Position numbers and translations under genes: made by a program. Under the pieces are notes generated by a model. It was not told the origin of the DNA, did no database searches, and saw only the letters and a list, made by a program, of their open reading frames with translations. Below are positions 9,599 through 20,830 of a stretch of 64,000 nucleotides of DNA, in pieces; within the stretch, counting starts at the first letter, position 1, and each line of letters starts with the position of its first letter. Source of the DNA: Monomorium pharaonis (taxonomy: Eukaryota > Arthropoda > Insecta > Hymenoptera > Formicidae); NCBI RefSeq assembly GCF_013373865.1, contig NC_050475.1:13675821-13739820 (forward strand), read 5' to 3'.

Positions 9599-9885
9599 TA
9601 TATTTGCATTAACAAATATCTTTATCGCAGTTATAGCTTTAATATTCAGAGACTTATAATTTTATTAATTTTTTATCAATAACAATATTTACATTTACAC
9701 ATAGTATATTATATTATATGTTATTTATGTTATTATAATTTATTTATTATAGTTTTATTAATTTTATTATATTTTTTTGTGTACCAATATTTATTACTTA
9801 CATTATGAAATAAGGGTAAACTTCCATATAGGTCGAAACTCCTTTTTTTTCAGCTACGTTTTCTTACGTATTTTGGCGTGCTAAT

Positions 9886-10075
9886 TATGAGACACGGTAG
9901 TATCTCGCGTCAAGTAAACGCGTAGCGCAAGACTGCACCGTGTATTATATACGAGTACGCGACTTGCGAGCAATTATCAGATCTCAATAACGACTAAACT
10001 GATCGAGTTCTAACCAGACTCAATCAAAGGTTTGGGTTTGATTTGTATAAGAAAACTGTTTTTATTTTTACTCTA
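9886..10075 (+). repeat. Dispersed repeat, forward copy (partner at 41150-41345)
   Basis: Matches the reverse complement of 41150-41345 over about 180 bases. Shared blocks include 'gtatctcg', 'caagtaaacgcg', 'gcgacttgc', 'agatctcaa' and 'gtttgggtttgatttgta' followed by 'taagaaaactgttttt'. Copies differ by roughly a quarter of positions by eye. No TIR or poly-A is clear, so the class is unknown. Confidence 0.65.
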
Positions 10076-10245
10076 CATGCCCTACAAGTTTTTATTGTCA
10101 CGCAAAGACCGAATTTTAAATTTTTCATTTAAGATACGTCGTCGTCACTCTTTATTCTTTGTCCGGAACATGAAATCAACACTAGAGGGCATTAATATTT
10201 ATCTGTGACAGGTCTCTTATAAAGTATTGATGTATACTATATATA

Positions 10246-12023
10246 TGTTACGTCCAGCCTTATAGGATTTAACTCTTTATTTGGTAGGAAGGATATTTCG
10301 GGGAGAACAGGTAAGGCAGGGGAGACCATAACAAAACGTATAGAATTCCCATAGGCACACTGATTAAGAGAGGGTAGGTGCCTCGGGTCGAACGCACTTT
10401 TTATGATTCAAAAATATAGGTCAACGTGCCGACAGGCCTGCTATAACCCGTTTCAAGTCGTACGTCCGTCGGTCCAAGTTTCGAGTCAACGAATTGAATC
10501 GCTTTAACTCGGGATCGGACCAGATGCAGTCTTTGTTTGGGATGAGGAAAGGTCGTTATTGATTAAAATAAATGATGAAATTTATGTAACAAAAAAAAAA
10601 CAACAAAGTATTTATTTTAAATTTTCCAAAATGTCATAAGAATATAAATAAGCGCTGAAGTCGTGATTTAACATAATTTGTTGGCTATGAATTTATAAAG
10701 ATTAAATTACAAGAATGGTTCTAAATAAATTTTGCAAGAGTTTACACAGTTTAAAAATACGCAAAGGATTATAAAAATAGATTTTCGGTCGAGTTTACAA
10801 AAGTTTTAAAGTTCAACAGAAGATTATTAATAAAAATTAAAAAAAAATACACAAAGGTTATTAATATAAATTTCGAAAGTGTAAAACTAAGACAGCTGGA
10901 CAGCTTTTTGCTTGTGAGTGACATTATATTTTAAGTAATTCGAGGAGGGAAGGTCGAGGAACACTAAGTTCTTCGAAGGTGGTAGCTGGAGAGGAGGGTC
11001 GAGGAACACTTTGTTCTTCGAAGGTGGTAGTTGGAGAGGAAGGTCGAGGAACACTAAGTTCTTCAAAGGTGGTAGCTGGAGAGGAGGGTCGAGGAATACT
11101 TTGTTCTTCGAAGGTGGTAGTTGAAGAGCAGGGTCAAGGAACACTAAGTGGGAAATTATTTACAAAATAATAGGAACGTGTCTTAAAAAATTAAAACGGA
11201 AGGGAGTAGATGAGTAACCTAAAAACAAAAGAAATTGTGGAATTTATTCATTAGTGGTTCTCGAACAAATCTGTCGTAATTGAAGGAATTTCTTGACCAG
11301 ATGGAACGGCACTAAAGTTTACTTGCGCACTGATTCTACATGATTACTAACTAACTAACTCTCTTATTAACTGAATTGACTAAAAACTCTAAACGTAACT
11401 CTAAAAACTCTAAACGTAACTGAACTCACTACTCTCTTCAAGATTTGGTATTATATACACAGAGTCTTACAGGGGGAGGATCCAGATGTAGGTGGTTCAA
11501 ATATTTTAATTAGTAGGACTCTTTTTCAGGATTGTATGATGGGTGAACTCTACGTTTTCTTATTAGAAAAATACATAGTTTTTCCTTTTTGACCAATCAT
11601 ACGTTGAGTCGAAAGTTTCTCTGTTTCCTCCCACATTCCTTTAATTTTAGCGAAGGAATGCGACCTATCGTAGGTTATCTTCCCTTTGGGTTTAAAAGAT
11701 AAATAGTTCTTTATTGTGCTAGACGTGCTACGGTAGGATTTGCAGATTAAGGAAACGATTATTTATTTTGCTAATGTTTGGATTCTTTATTGCTCATTTT
11801 TTATGAGGAAACGTGAAACTTTTTTGTATTTCCACGTTCAGAATTTATTATTTGTTGACTTGATATTCAAAAGGAGTCGAAATTATCAACTTGATCATTT
11901 CGTCCATCCATGTTTGTCATCACGCATAAAAAAAAATTATCGGAGACTGTTGAAACAGAATTTCTTTTGTAAATTATTTGTTTCTTTGACGAAGGGAAAT
12001 CGTGGAGTCTGCCGGACGTAACA
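10246..12023. mobile_element. Solo-LTR-like block, TGTTACGTCC..GGACGTAACA
   Basis: The ends form a perfect short inverted repeat with TG..CA termini, the signature of many insect Gypsy-type LTRs. The block is 1778 bp and contains no gag or pol, so it would be a solo LTR. I could not find a clean 4-6-bp target duplication (left flank 'atata', right flank 'tctat'), which weakens the call. A 45-bp minisatellite lies inside. The pieces around 11380-11425 repeat 'aactctaaacgtaact' twice. Confidence 0.5.
10952..11150. repeat. 45-bp minisatellite, about 4.5 units
   Basis: The unit begins 'ggtcgaggaacactaag' and continues 'ttcttcgaaggtggtag'. Odd and even units alternate 'actaagttctt' and 'actttgttctt', giving a 90-bp higher-order period. 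Because 45 is divisible by three, long open frames appear on both strands; these are artefacts of the repeat. Confidence 0.88.
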
Positions 12024-12400
12024 TCTATATTGATATGATAAATTGCTGTCATTCGTGATATGATGGTTTTTGACAGAATAAAAAATAAATATTAAGTGAT
12101 ATATCTGTAAATCGTACGGTTAATAATTTCTTATAAGAAGAAAAGTCTCGTAGATCCGATGATAAGTGTGCGTTCATAGTCGAATATATGCTTTGACGTT
12201 AGCAGACGAGTTCGCGGCGAGTTTCACATGATATATAAAGTTGACAAAAGTAATATAAGGAAAGAAGCTCTACAGGAAATTACAAAGCATGCAGTATCAG
12301 AAAGTTATATAGTAGCAAAAAATTTCACTATACTTTTAGTAAATTTTACTAATTTTACCAAAAATATAGTAAATTATCAATAATTATAATTAATAATAAT

Positions 12401-12440
<40 letters not shown>

Positions 12441-12454
12441 TATATAATAATTTT
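12024..12454. other. AT-rich spacer, no gene
   Basis: No open frame or element end recognised. An (AAT)n run covers about 12407-12440. Positions after 12455 begin to resemble the outer flank of the GGCGCC end at 1570-1678. Confidence 0.5.
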
Positions 12455-12550
12455 TTATTGCAAAAATATATAATATTCTAAATAAAATGCTTAATACTAC
12501 AAAATGCGTGATATCCGAACACAATTACCCTTTAAAAAAAAAATAAAAAA

Positions 12551-12650
12551 GGCGCCAAGTGTGTGCGCCTAAAAAAAATTATTATATTAGGTAAATTGTC
12601 TTATTGTCCTATTGTTTTATTGTCTTCTCTACACAAATAATGATATAAAG
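12551..12650 (+). repeat. Second GGCGCC-type end, part 1 (split by an LTR insertion)
   Basis: Starts GGCGCCAAGTGTGTGCGCC and runs to 'ctacacaaataatgatataaag', matching 1680-1762. The match stops abruptly at 12650 and resumes at 14482 ('taaatgcgccaattataagaa'), exactly where 1763 onward continues in the first copy. The gap is filled by the LTR-like block 12651-14477. Confidence 0.72.
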
Positions 12651-14477
12651 TGCGACGTAGCTTTCCTTCGAGAACCGCCAGGTCCGAAGGGGCTGCGCCC
12701 AATTAAACGGTAACCTTTATTAATTTTAACGAGTAACGCTTTCTCAACGAAAATCGGTAGCTTACGGAAACGATATCTCCCCAATGGAACTTGAAGAAGT
12801 TCTCTCCCCAACGATATCGGTAACTCGCAAAACGGTATCTCTAAAGGCTCTCTCAACGGTATCGGTAACTCGCAAAAACGATATCTTTAAAATATCGCTC
12901 GAGAATGCTCTCTACACGATATCGGTAATTTGCGTAAACGGTATCTTCACAATAATATATATATTTTAGGCGCCAGGCGCGAATTTCCGCGCCACACAAT
13001 ACTTAACGATAATTCGATAGCCAAAGAGAAAGCGTTACTAATGCCGGTAGCTCTTTTATTCGAAGCGGTAGAGGGGCGTGGGTCTTAGATAAACGGGAGG
13101 TGTGGAGATTTCGGATCAAGGCAGGTCGCAGAATAGAATCGGTACTCAGATTTTAAATAAATAACACGGATCAAGATATATTTCTTAAGTGATTAAAGAA
13201 TACGGTAACAACGGAAATAATTGACATTACTCAGAGTAGCGGAAACGCTAAATTCACAGATTTACGCGACGGAGACGAAAACAAGAATCTAGGAACAGAG
13301 CAAATGCGAAAACCTTAGAAAATCTACTATACGAGGCGGGAGACCGACGAGGCTCTCTGCTCGAACAACAACAAATATAGTAATTTACGGAAACAGTATT
13401 CGCGATAATAATAACTCTATTATTAACTAACGATGACTGTCGGTGCCGGCTTTGTCCGAGAGGGACGAACTTAATTAATCAATATTCGGGGCCGGTCGGT
13501 CCAATCCCTCGTGCGGTAACGAGACTCTACTCTTTAATTCGAGTGTCTCAAACGCAAAAGCAAACACAAAAACGGTAGCTGATGCCGAATTACCGGTAAC
13601 ACGACAAGAAACGGTATCCTTTATCCGGACCCGCACGAGAGTCGACCATTTTAACCGAATCTTAGGCAATTCCTGAGGGCTGCCGAGTGATGGCCTTACA
13701 ATACAAGAGATCCTGGTCCACCAGAGTCGGTAACAAAAGGGCTGGTCCTCGTCGATACGCCTCGGTAAGCAGCTCACCGAACAGTGAGGAGCCCCGGTCC
13801 CACGCCGGCCGGCTCGAGCCGCCGCGCAGGCGCCTGCGCGCTTCGAATTTCGGTAGGTAGATCCGCACACTTCGCAGGATTCTCGATCCACCGCAGCGCC
13901 GCTTCATCTCTCGGAACTTTTCGGAATCTGCGCGTGTCGATTTTCAGATGCGAGATCTCTCTTGCCCTGCTGCTTCGGCTGATCCGGCTGGCCAGGCCGC
14001 GACCGAACCGATTTTGCTGGCGAACGGTTGGCACTGATACGGCCGCTTCCCCCGGTCTGCAGCCCGGTGGCGTGCCCTCAGCGTGATTTCTCCAGAGAAT
14101 CGTCTTGTAATCATGCTGTAGGAGTCGGTACCCTCGTAGCTCAGGGACGGCAACGCGCAGCGGGGCCCGACGCACGACTCGGCGAGGAAACTCCCTGCGA
14201 GGCACCTCGTCCACTGTCGGTCGCCTGCGGCAAAACTCCCACGACGGCTGCTTCTCTTCCGTCTTCGATACACCTTTGGGATTGAGCCCACACTCGGCGC
14301 CTTATCTCTAGATAAACTAATAATTAAAAATGAAAAACGGTAGCGCGAAAGTTAGAAAGGAAGACAATAAACAATAAAGTCGTTTCCTCCTCGGCTCGGC
14401 AAGGAGTAGTCCCAGACTGACCCCCTCGGTCGGACTTACGCCCTTGTGATGAGCGCGGCCGGACGCGCCACGTCACA
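12651..14477. mobile_element. Solo-LTR-like insertion with AAAG target duplication
   Basis: It begins TGCGACGTAG and ends CACGTCACA (TG..CA). It is flanked by AAAG at 12647-12650 and 14478-14481, and it interrupts a repeat that is continuous in another copy, so both ends are well fixed. It is 1827 bp, GC-rich and without retroviral-type genes; I take it as a solo LTR of a long-LTR retrotransposon. Diverged subrepeats occupy 12800-12955. The 3' portion is rich in CG. The short ORFs at 13.5-14.3 kb have no known domain. Confidence 0.72.
12800..12955 (+). repeat. Diverged tandem subrepeats inside the LTR-like block
   Basis: About three units of 50-60 bases built on 'tctctcaacggtatcggtaa' followed by 'ctcgcaaaacggtatct'. 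These could be enhancer-like or binding-site repeats; that is speculation. Confidence 0.6.
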
Positions 14478-14481
14478 AAAG

Positions 14482-14620
14482 TAAATGCGCCAATTATAAG
14501 AATATTAATACAAAATTTATTTATTATAATTTTTTATTAAAATATTTAATAATAAACGGACTTGATGATCAAATAATTGAATGATTAAAATCAACTAACG
14601 GAATCGTCCCCGGGTGCTCG
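14482..14620 (+). repeat. Second GGCGCC-type end, part 2
   Basis: Continues the repeat interrupted at 12650: 'taaatgcgcc', 'tataagaatatt', 'caaaatttatttatta', then 'gattaaaatcaactaacgg' and 'cccgggtg', the same order as in the first element (1763-1830 and the reverse complement of 7860-7960). Confidence 0.65.
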
Positions 14621-15947
14621 GTATCTTCGTCCGGGAGGCGGATTTCTCGATATCTCGTCTCGGTAATATACCCGCCACTCGGGGCTCTTGGTATGTTTAA
14701 TCTCGGGGCACGGATCCCGGAAGTCTCACTCTCGCGTCGTCCCGGCGTCCCGCAGATTACAATTAATAGAACATTTACACGACTGTCGGCTTGACGGCTC
14801 TCGAGGGGAGAATTACAGAAAACGAGCGCTTAACTTATGAAACGGAGCCCGACACGGGTCCCGAATATGCTCGGTACCAAGGTCTGTAGATGAACGACGG
14901 GAGGGGAAGGAAGGTCATCGCATGAGCGCCATTTTTGAGTCATAAAGTGTAACTGTAGTGTTTGTTGTACGAGAGGAGTGAGAAAATGTATAACAATGGA
15001 TGGAAAGACCTTCTTTCCCCTCCCGTCGTTCATCTACAGACCTTACTCGGTACTACTGAATTTACTCGCCGCGACCTTCTCTTACGGCGTCTATTAACTT
15101 CTTATGATCTCGCAATTCACGGTGGTACCGTACCGTCTCCGTTCTTACCGCGTGATCAAAGTGGTGGCCTTATAATTCTCGAGGACGTCGCTGGTAACCG
15201 TTGGTCCGCACCCTTAGTCGACTCGCCAAACAGTGACGAATTGTGAGCGGGCGCCGCGGACGCCAGTAGTGGCTTGCGCATCGATCGCGCTTCGATCTGC
15301 GCATACGGATCGCTAGTCGATGGGAGGCGTTTGCTCGTCCTGCAGGATCTCAGCGTCCGAGGGCGCCTCTGATCTTGACGCCGCGCAATTCGAAGGCTGC
15401 GGATTGTACGCCTCGATGGCCTTTCTCGCCATATTGGCTGCTGCTGGACCGGCTCGGGGTTGATCAGGCCCCGTCCGGCTTATTAGTCGAGGCCGTGACG
15501 ATCGCTCCTGCTAGGGTTTCCTCCACCCTGGCCGACGGACGTAAGGGCGTACGCTCTTTCCCCGGCGTCGTTTTCGGCTGTACCTAGTTGCTGCTCCTTT
15601 CTCTACAAGAAGACATAGCGGCAATGTTTGTCCCACGACTTTCCTTACGTATCTCGGTATTGTACGTAGATACTTGACCTGATTCGCGGTCCTTCGGCTG
15701 CCCGGGGTCCCGCCGCTCGGTCGTCTAGGCTTCTCACTGACAGTCCCTCGACGGCTGCTCCGTAAATTACAAATGGTCATTCTGGCACACCACTCCACCC
15801 GCTCTCTGTCAAGATCTAATTTCTAAATTAAATTAGCCGGTAAAGGAAGGGGCCGCCGCTCCCCTCGAGATAAGGCGCGGCCCTAAATAACCTTTTCCGG
15901 CCGGGCCATTCCGGCCCTTGTGACGGACGAAAAACATCACGTCACAG
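14621..15947. mobile_element. GC-rich LTR-like remnant
   Basis: Base composition matches the block at 12651-14477, and the two share fragments in the same order ('gactgtcgg', 'aacagtga', 'ccttgtga' and a terminal 'cacgtcaca' at about 15939-15947). I read this as a diverged relative. The left boundary and target duplication are not found. It is interrupted by the MITE at 14878-15045. ORFs in it have no recognised domain. Confidence 0.45.
14878..15045. mobile_element. hAT-like foldback MITE with 8-bp duplication CTCGGTAC
   Basis: The terminal inverted repeats are 39 bp and differ at two positions (left starts CAAGGTCTGTAGATGAACGA, right inverted TAAGGTCTGTAGATGAACGA). They are flanked by CTCGGTAC at 14870-14877 and 15046-15053. 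The 90-bp centre is non-coding. The 8-bp duplication fits hAT (or P/Merlin-like) transposition. Near-identity of the arms suggests a recent insertion. Confidence 0.85.
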
Positions 15948-16162
15948 TATATTCCTCCTATGTCAAAATTCAGGTAATCGGACGTGGCTTTTTTATACTA
16001 TATTATACTTATTTTATTTTGAATTTTTTTGCGCTAATTTCTTTATTTCTGTTCTTTTTCGCAAAAAATTCTTTACACAATAAATATGTCTCGTAATAAA
16101 CTACAATTGTTGCAAGCAAATTTGGAGATACTATTCGGAAATCTTATCAAATTATTATTATA
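15948..16162. other. AT-rich spacer
   Basis: No gene or repeat recognised before the TA at 16161-16162 that starts the next element. Confidence 0.4.
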
Positions 16163-16560
16163 CACTGATGCAAAGAAACGGAACAAAAATTTTGACCGAA
16201 TTTTTAGGCAATCTTTAAAGTGACATAACTTTGCAAAAAATTATCCAAATTGAATAAATTTTTTTTTGAAGGGAAAAGACTCTACTTTAAGAATCCCTAG
16301 TAAAAAAATTTGACTTGTTAAGTGTGATCTTTTTATTTCGCTTGAAAATCAAACATGTTTTATTAATTGAAAAAAATAAAAGTTTATTATTATTTTTTAC
16401 AAGTTTTTCGTTAAAATCTTGTTAATATTTATCCAGAGTCTTAAAGTTTATTCTTTTCTAAGCAATTTAAAAAAACATGTTTTTAAATAAAATTTGAATT
16501 TTTATTTTTTATGTATGATTATGTGTATGTGTACTTGTATACACATAAACATAGGGGGGA
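16163..16560 (+). repeat. Left arm of the 'CACTGRYGCAAA' transposon family
   Basis: After TA (16161-16162) it starts CACTGATGCAAAGAAACGG, followed by 'ttttgaccgaatttttaggc'. The same arm opens the element at 52997, and inverted arms end at 21888, 24107 and about 54645. TA flanks and the 5'-CACTG start suit the Tc1/mariner-pogo superfamily. It stands just upstream of the pogo-type transposase pseudogene and may belong to it. Confidence 0.7.
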
Positions 16561-17201
16561 ATGTCGGTCATCAGGCAATGCCGGTCACTCGTTTACATAA
16601 ACATACAACAGTTATATCAAACTTTTTTGTCTCTATCCGTTTACATACATGATTATCGAGTAATTTATTATGCCGTCCCTATTAAACCAACATAAATTAA
16701 TAAAAATTTGGTAATTCTTATTTTACGCCCTTTTTCTTATAAGAATCGATGTACTTTTAATAAGGGTTTCGCAAAATTTTTAGTAGTTAAAATTACATTT
16801 AACCGTTCTTTATGACTTTTTTGGTTCTTTAGCTTCCATTTCGCCCATATTAAAACGATGACATCGTATAAATATATTATTATTTAATATAAATACACTT
16901 GGTTTTTGTTGGTGTCGCTTGCACAGGGAAATTGCAGTCGAATATAACCTGTTAACCATCGGTCACATGCCTGCAAACGTTGAGTGACAGCGTGAACATC
17001 ACGATATGTATATACCTATATTTATACCACAAATTTGGTAGAATTTATCCAAACTCAGTGAGAAATGAATAATATACATGATTTACATAGAAAATATGTT
17101 CAATTTGATGGACATTTCAGTCTTGAAATAACGCCGGAATTTTATGTTAAAATTTCAATTTTTCTGTTAATCATTAATTGTAATTATATTTTCAATTTAA
17201 G
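16561..17201. other. Upstream region of the pogo-type pseudogene
   Basis: No ORF of note. The motif 'gtcggtca' or a variant occurs at 16564 ('aatgtcggtcatc'), 16581 ('tgccggtcact') and 16958 ('catcggtcacatgcc'), and again at 23260-23345 beyond the transposase. These could be subterminal transposase-binding repeats (inference). Confidence 0.4.
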
Positions 17202-19202
17202 ATGCCTCGTTGTAGAGCAAGAAAAACAGAAAGAGGAAAATGGTCCTCAGACGAGCTCAGAGCAGCTATCGGAACAATAAAAGCTGGAATTTCCATTCGT
17301 CAGGCTGCGACTGCATCAAACATTCCCTTCAGCACTATCCAGCAGAGACTCAAGACAAGAGACAATTTCTCAAAGCCAAGAATGGGTCGAAAGCCTGTTT
17401 TTACAGCAGCCCAAGAAGCTGCGTTGCTAATACTTTAATAAAGTTAGCGAAAGTGTTCTACGGACAGACACCTTTTTAAGTGCGCTGCGCAGCATTTGAG
17501 TTTGCTGAACGCCACAACATCCCTAATAATTTTAATAAAGAAAAAAGATGTGCAGGCGTAGATTGGTTCTATGGATTCCAAGCTCGTAATCCCTCAATCC
17601 GCGTGAGGAAACCAGAGGCAACAAGCCTCAATCGTGTGACAGGATTCAATTCGGAGGCTGTAAAAATGTTTTTCGATAACCTGAGGCTCGTGATGGACAA
17701 ATATAACTTCTTGCCATCCCAAATTTGGAATATAGACGAAACAGGAATTATAACAGTCCAACAGCCCCAAACTGTGATCGCTGTGAAAGGTCAGAAGAGA
17801 CTTGGTGCTATGACCAATAGCGAACGAGGAAGAACAGTCACAGTCGTCTGTACACGGAAAAAAGTTTGACACTATTGCTGCATCATAGGTGGTAGTGCAG
17901 CGCCACCTCGCATTTAGGACTACCAGAGTGCCAGTTTTGGGTAACTGGCAGCACTAAGCGCCGGGAGAACTGTTCTCCCCACCCTGATGAGGCAACCACT
18001 GCACTTTAAGGTTAGGAATGCTGCGGTGCCAGATTGGGACAGCAGGGCTCCCAAACTGAGAGAGCTGCCGTGCCAAAGAGAAGTACAACAGCGCACTCTC
18101 ATTTCGTACAGCTGTTACACTAGTTGGTGCTTCTGTAGTGCCAAACTTTTTTCCGTGTACTGTCAGCGCTGAGTTTTATTCCTCCAATGTTCATTTTTCT
18201 TCGTCAGAGAATAGCAGCTGGCTTATCAACTGATGGCTCTATCGGAGCAATTTATCATTGCTCGAAAAACGGTTGGACGACTGTGGAACTGTTCCTTGTA
18301 TGGCTGAAGCACTTTGTGGAGAATTCAACATGTTCAAAAGAAAAGCAAGTCTTACTAGTTTTGGATAATCAGGCAAGTCATATTTCTCTAGAAGCCTATG
18401 AATTCTGTCGTGACCATGGCATAGTGATGGTTTCATTGCCTCCGCATACTTCACATCGACTTCAGCCATTAGATGTTACTTTTTTCGGTCCATTCAAAGC
18501 TGCGTTCCGCACGGAAAGTGATAATATGATGAAATCTAAGTCGCTGCGTAAAATCACTGAATATGATCTGGCTTCAGTTTTCAGAAAGCCTACGTAAAAG
18601 TTGCTTCAATTGAAAAACGGATTTCTGGATTTCGCTCGACTGGAATCTGTCCACTCAATCCAAATATAATTCTGCAAGAAGATTTCGTGGCTGCTTCGCC
18701 ACTACGGTCAATAAATTCGAATCCACTCAGCAATGAAAACATCACACCGAAAATACTCCAACAAAAAGAGCCATCACAGACTGCTATTCACGACGATACC
18801 TTGATATCACCATCGATTATCGCAGATGCAGCATTCAATATCGATGAGCTTCCAATGTTTCTTGTAGATTCACGTGAAGAAACTTCGAGAAATTTTGGTC
18901 TTGGCAGAGAAAAAATTTTATTCGCTTATGTATCGACGAGCACAGCTGGTGAAGAGAAAATTTTATTTAATTGTGGATCGACGAGCACCATAACGGCTAT
19001 AAATACGCTAAACACCAAGAGAACATCGCCGATTGTTGAACCTACTGTTTCCCCGCTGTCGAACATGAACGACATTGCACCCTGCCTGTTGCCGAAAGAA
19101 AATGTGATACCACAGAATTCTGTACTGAAAAGAGCTGGTCGGAAGAAACAGCAATCAATAACCAGTTCCCCCATGAGAGAAGAATTAGAAGTAAAGAAAT
19201 AG
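17202..19202 (+). pseudogene. pogo/Tigger-type (DDE_1) transposase, broken
   Basis: Four conceptual pieces read in order. 17202-17438 has an N-terminal psq-type helix-turn-helix ('ERGKWSSDELRAAI', 'ISIRQAATASNIPFSTIQQR'). 17480-17852 has the CENP-B-type second HTH remnant ('WFYGFQARNP') and the first catalytic Asp in 'IWNIDETGI'. 18160-18597 has 'PPMFIF', the second Asp in 'VLDNQASHIS' and the third in 'HRLQPLDVTFFGPFK'. From about 18590 to 19202 a frame-shifted C-terminus follows ('IEKRISGFRSTGICPLNPN', then low complexity ending in Lys/Glu-rich sequence). All three Asp residues survive, but at least three frame breaks and a 305-bp MITE make it inactive. The second and third Asp spacing (DDxD-like) fits pogo elements. 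Confidence 0.88.
17853..18157. mobile_element. 305-bp TA-type MITE inside the pogo catalytic domain
   Basis: 22-bp terminal inverted repeats with one mismatch begin CACGGAAAAAAGTTTG and continue 'rCACTA'. They are flanked by TA (17851-17852 and 18158-18159). Removing it and one TA rejoins '..gtctgta' with 'ctgtcagcg' in the transposase reading region. Centre non-coding and richer in GC than its surroundings. Confidence 0.85.
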
Positions 19203-19690
19203 AAGAAAATAATTAAGGAAGAAAAATTGCAGGTGAATCCAAAAGGAAATCGAGAACGGAACGAAGAAGAAAGAATAATGAAGAAAAAAGAACCGATTGA
19301 AAAAAGGCGGAGAGGAAGGCCGAAAAAAACGAAAGAGAAAGAGCAGGCGAAAGAAGAAGAGTAAAAGAAGCCAAAGAGACAAATTAATGAGACTGTAAAA
19401 GATGTAAAAAAAAGAAAGTTATAATACAAAGTTGCGCTATTGAAAGCATTTATCTTATTTTTCGTTTTTTGTTTGAGAGATATACTGCTACCTATCCTTT
19501 TCTAAAAAAGATATGTTATTTATTTATCGAATGTATCGAAGTCATCTCGAAAGTCTCGAAGAATTGTTGCCTTTAATCCGCGATGCTGATTGGTTCTTTC
19601 GCTGATCATTGAGCCGCATGCTTCGTAGTGTTTGACAGTTGTGTTTTCAAATCAAAATTGGTTATATCAAAAGTGTGTAAGTAATAAGGT
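19203..19690. other. Spacer 3' of the transposase, A/G-rich
   Basis: Positions 19203-19380 are purine-rich and continue an Arg/Lys/Glu frame that may be the degenerate end of the transposase. No separate gene is seen. Confidence 0.4.
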
Positions 19691-20830
19691 AAGTAATAAA
19701 GAGATATATTAAGTAATAATATAATCTCTCTCTCTCGGAAATAACAATAATATCTTTAAAATTTTATAATCTTTTAGAAAAAAAGAAGGAAAGGAAATAG
19801 ATTGGTAGGAGAAAGAGAGAGTTTCGACTTTTGTAGAAAGAAGAAGCAGAAAAGGAAACAGAAGGTGAAACAGCGACTTCTATAGAAAGAAGGAGCGGAA
19901 AAAGAGAGAGAGAAAGAGAGTGTAAGAAAGAAGAAAAAGAAAAGTGTTAAAGCATTAACAGTAAATATTATTGTATTGAGTATTTTATGTAGTTAGCAGC
20001 TCGCAATTACATATATTATGGCTAATTTTTTTTCTGTGTGTGTATATTTGTGTATGCGCGCGCGCGTGTGTGTGTGTAAAATTATGTAAATTTATAAATA
20101 ATTACATAATATTATATAAAAATATATTTTATTAAAAATTATGATTTACTTAATTCTTTTAACTTTTTTAAAATAAATACATACATATGTGTGTGTGTGT
20201 GTATTTATAAAAAAAAAGTTTAAAAAAAATAAGTAAATAATTTTTATTAAAATATGTTTTTATATAATATTAAGATATATTAAGTAATAATGTAATATAT
20301 ATAGAAAATAACAATAATATCTTTAAAATTTTATAATCTTTTAGAAAAAAAGAAGGAAAGGAAATAGATTGGTAGGAGAAAGAGAGTTTCGACTTTTGTT
20401 GAAAAAAGAAGCAGAAAAGAAAACAGAAGGAGAAACAGCGACTTCTATAGAAAGAAGGAGCAGAAAAAGAGAAAGAGAGTATAAGAAAGAAGAAAAAGAA
20501 GAGTGTTAGAGCATTAACAGTAAATATTATTGTAAGTTAGCAGCTCGCAATTACATATATTATTGGCTATATTTTTTTCTGTGTGTGTATATTTGTGCGT
20601 GCGCGCGCGTGTGTGTGTGTGTAAAATTATGTAAATTTATAAATAATTACATAATATTATGTAAAAATATATTTTATTAAAAATTATTATTTACTTAATT
20701 CTTTTAACTTTTTTTAAATAAATACATACATATATGTGTGTGTGTGTATTTATAAAAAAAAGTTTAAAAAAAATAAGTAAATAATTTTTATTAAAATATG
20801 TTTTTATATAATATTATGTAATTATTTATA
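19690..20830 (+). repeat. Tandem duplication, unit ~570 bp, two copies
   Basis: Unit 1 (about 19700-20270) and unit 2 (about 20271-20825) share the same series of blocks in the same order: 'agatatattaagtaataa', 'aggaaatagattggtaggag', 'cagcgacttctatagaaag', 'agcattaacagtaaatatt', a GT/GC run, 'taaatacatacatat' and 'aagtaaataatttttatt'. The block 'cattaacagtaaatattattg' with its GT neighbour also occurs alone at about 42407-42500, so the duplicated unit contains an older dispersed repeat. No ORF. Confidence 0.82.

Noticed and set aside
13475..14285. Arg-rich ORFs at 13.5-14.3 kb as a host gene
   Set aside because: Multiple overlapping frames on both strands in a GC-rich LTR-like block; no domain or splice structure.
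14962..15246. 94-codon ORF in the GC-rich remnant
   Set aside because: Starts inside the foldback MITE and crosses its border; no known domain.
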